From contig JACKNH010000010.1 in assembly GCA_024234975.1 (NCBI GenBank), forward strand, positions 62,001 through 126,000: 64,000 bases of DNA, read 5' to 3'. Under the pieces are notes generated by a model, which worked only from the letters and a program-made list of their open reading frames with translations, was not told where the DNA came from and made no database searches. The DNA comes from Gammaproteobacteria bacterium. GTDB lineage: Bacteria > Pseudomonadota > Gammaproteobacteria > Ga0077536. Both the position numbers and the translations under genes were made by a program. This document shows, one piece after another, positions 62,761 through 64,000 of this stretch (position 1 is its first letter; every line of letters begins with the position of its first letter).

Positions 62761-64000
62761 TCAATGGCCGGTGGTGTTGGTGGGCGCCAGTTCCAGCGCT
62801 TCGTTGTTCTGCTGGGCGTTATATGCATTCCATGCCAGATCGGTCAGATAGGCATGAATGGCATCGGCCTGGCTGTCGTTCAACACGTCGTCCCATTGCG
62901 GCATGCCTTTGTTTCGACGGGCGCCATACAGCACGATGCCCTTGAATCCGGCGTGTACTTCCGCGGTCATGCGCCGAAGGTCGGGCGTCAGGCCGTAATC
63001 ATTGTTGGCGTGGCAAATCGCGCACGAGCGGCCGAACAGGCGTTGGCCTTCGCTGACCACGGCAGCATCCGCGGTGTTTTCCACCGGCGGTTGCGGCAGC
63101 GGTGCAACGGAACTGACTTCGGGCGGCAAGGTGACGGGTGCGCCGTCGAGTTTGAACGCGATGATGCGATTCTGGTTGCCGTACCTGATGACGGCGGAGG
63201 TATCGTGCGGGGCGAACCAGCCGCCACCGCCCCAACCGGCGAGCACGGCGATGTATTGCACGCCATCGATCCGATAGCTGATGGGGGCGGCGATGATCGA
63301 AGTGCCGACATGCAGGTTCAATACGCGCTCGCCGGTGGTGGCGTTGTAGGCACGCAGATAACCACTGTCGGTCCCCTGGAATACCAGTCCACCGGCGGTG
63401 GCCAGCACACCGGCGCGATCCCACCAGCCTTCGTTCTGCTGTTCCCATTTCACTTCGCCGGTGGCCGGGTCGAACGCTTTCAGCACTGCGCGCGACTGGG
63501 CTTTGCCGCGCTTCTGCACATCCGCCAGTACAGATTTCACCGGTTCCTGGAACAGGTCGGGATTGGCGAGCATCGAGTCGCCAAACAGAATCACGTTGCC
63601 GGCATTGGCCTGCTTCGGGCGGTACTCATGGCCGACGGTGGCGTCGTAGCTGATGGCGCCGGCTTCGATGGCGGGAATGAATGCCAGCTTGTTCACCGGG
63701 TCGTATGACATCGGGTTCCAGGCATGGCCGCCCATACCGGAAGGTTCGACGTAGATTGCTTTTTCGTTGTTGTAATCAACCTCGGGACTGATGGCCGGCC
63801 GCCCGGTTTCCAGGTCGACATGGGTTGCCCAGTTCACCGGTACGTACTTGTCCGCCGAGAGCAGTTCGCCGGTGGCGCGATCCAGAATGTAGAAGAAGCC
63901 GGCCTTGGGCGCCTGCATCACAACCTTGCGGGTGACGCCATCGAATTCCATGTCGGCAAGAATCATCGGCTGGGTGGCGGTGAAGTCCCAGCTTTCGCGC
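62761..64000 (-). CDS. PQQ-dependent quinohaemoprotein dehydrogenase, C-terminal part (runs off the window)
   Basis: Only the C-terminal 413 residues are visible; the gene continues beyond 64000. The propeller shows GWWDRAGVLATAGGLVFQGT and GYLRAYNATTGERVLNLHVG, matching type II quinohaemoprotein alcohol dehydrogenases. After a Pro-rich linker (LPPEVSSVAPLPQPPVE) a cytochrome c domain follows with C-A-I-C-H (SCAICHANNDYG) and an axial Met candidate in NKGMPQWDD. Such enzymes oxidise alcohols or aldehydes in the periplasm. Start and signal peptide lie outside. Downstream genes on the same strand are the propeller lipoprotein and two paralogues. Confidence 0.9.
   Translation of the reverse strand, partial: RESWDFTATQPMILADMEFDGVTRKVVMQAPKAGFFYILDRATGELLSADKYVPVNWATHVDLETGRPAISPEVDYNNEKAIYVEPSGMGGHAWNPMSYDPVNKLAFIPAIEAGAISYDATVGHEYRPKQANAGNVILFGDSMLANPDLFQEPVKSVLADVQKRGKAQSRAVLKAFDPATGEVKWEQQNEGWWDRAGVLATAGGLVFQGTDSGYLRAYNATTGERVLNLHVGTSIIAAPISYRIDGVQYIAVLAGWGGGGWFAPHDTSAVIRYGNQNRIIAFKLDGAPVTLPPEVSSVAPLPQPPVENTADAAVVSEGQRLFGRSCAICHANNDYGLTPDLRRMTAEVHAGFKGIVLYGARRNKGMPQWDDVLNDSQADAIHAYLTDLAWNAYNAQQNNEALELAPTNTTGH

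Noticed and set aside
1..64000. CRISPR arrays, tRNA or rRNA genes, insertion sequences
   Set aside because: No regularly spaced repeats, cloverleaf sequences, rRNA signatures or transposase frames were seen in any gap or reading frame.

Overview
The window looks like a stretch of chromosome from a gammaproteobacterium. The sequence is GC-rich (roughly 60 percent by eye), gene-dense and mostly arranged in short operons. Support for this placement comes from a class I adenylate cyclase, a perfect CRP-type operator, NhaB, a methylthioinosine phosphorylase-type nucleoside phosphorylase, the ssb / MFS / uvrA neighbourhood and the glyA-nrdR-ribD-ribE-ribH-nusB-thiL order. A lineage below class cannot be fixed from the sequence alone. 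I see no rRNA, tRNA, insertion sequence, prophage or CRISPR array.

Layout. 0-10 kb: purine salvage (partial phosphorylase), a DUF815 ATPase, cyaA, then the forward glyA-nrdR-riboflavin-nusB-thiL operon. 10-16 kb: reverse-strand GFA protein, nhaB, acnA, mnmA and nudJ; nhaB carries two apparent 1-nt frameshifts and acnA one, all in short homopolymers. 16.0-16.3 kb: a gene-free gap with a perfect CRP palindrome, a sigma70-like promoter and a terminated transcript of about 98 nt that I propose as a new small RNA. 16.3-24 kb: phosphoribosyltransferase, adenosine kinase, assimilatory sulfite reductase with DUF934, lon, and a response regulator fused to a Ser/Thr kinase.

24.5-32.1 kb is the most unusual region. 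It holds an exported protein whose C-terminal half looks like a glucan-water-dikinase-type phosphohistidine plus ATP-grasp module, two exported SxxK serine hydrolases, and a nucleotide (ATP/ADP) translocase-like membrane protein with a HEAT-like tail. 32-44 kb is housekeeping: ssb, an MFS exporter, uvrA, a YyaL-type thioredoxin protein, lgt-thyA-folA, a UDG-superfamily glycosylase and a SulP transporter.

44-64 kb is accessory metabolism on the reverse strand: a nucleoside-permease-like MFS protein, a PQQ dehydrogenase with its dihaem cytochrome c, a Tat-exported TIM-barrel lipoprotein, small stand-alone enzymes (MAPEG, methyltransferases, MOSC, VOC, sterol-desaturase type, ceramidase-like), a VPLPA-CTERM-like von Willebrand A protein, and finally a second periplasmic quinohaemoprotein cluster with a beta-propeller lipoprotein and two tandem secreted paralogues. 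The periplasmic oxidation modules suggest an aerobe that uses alcohols or similar substrates.
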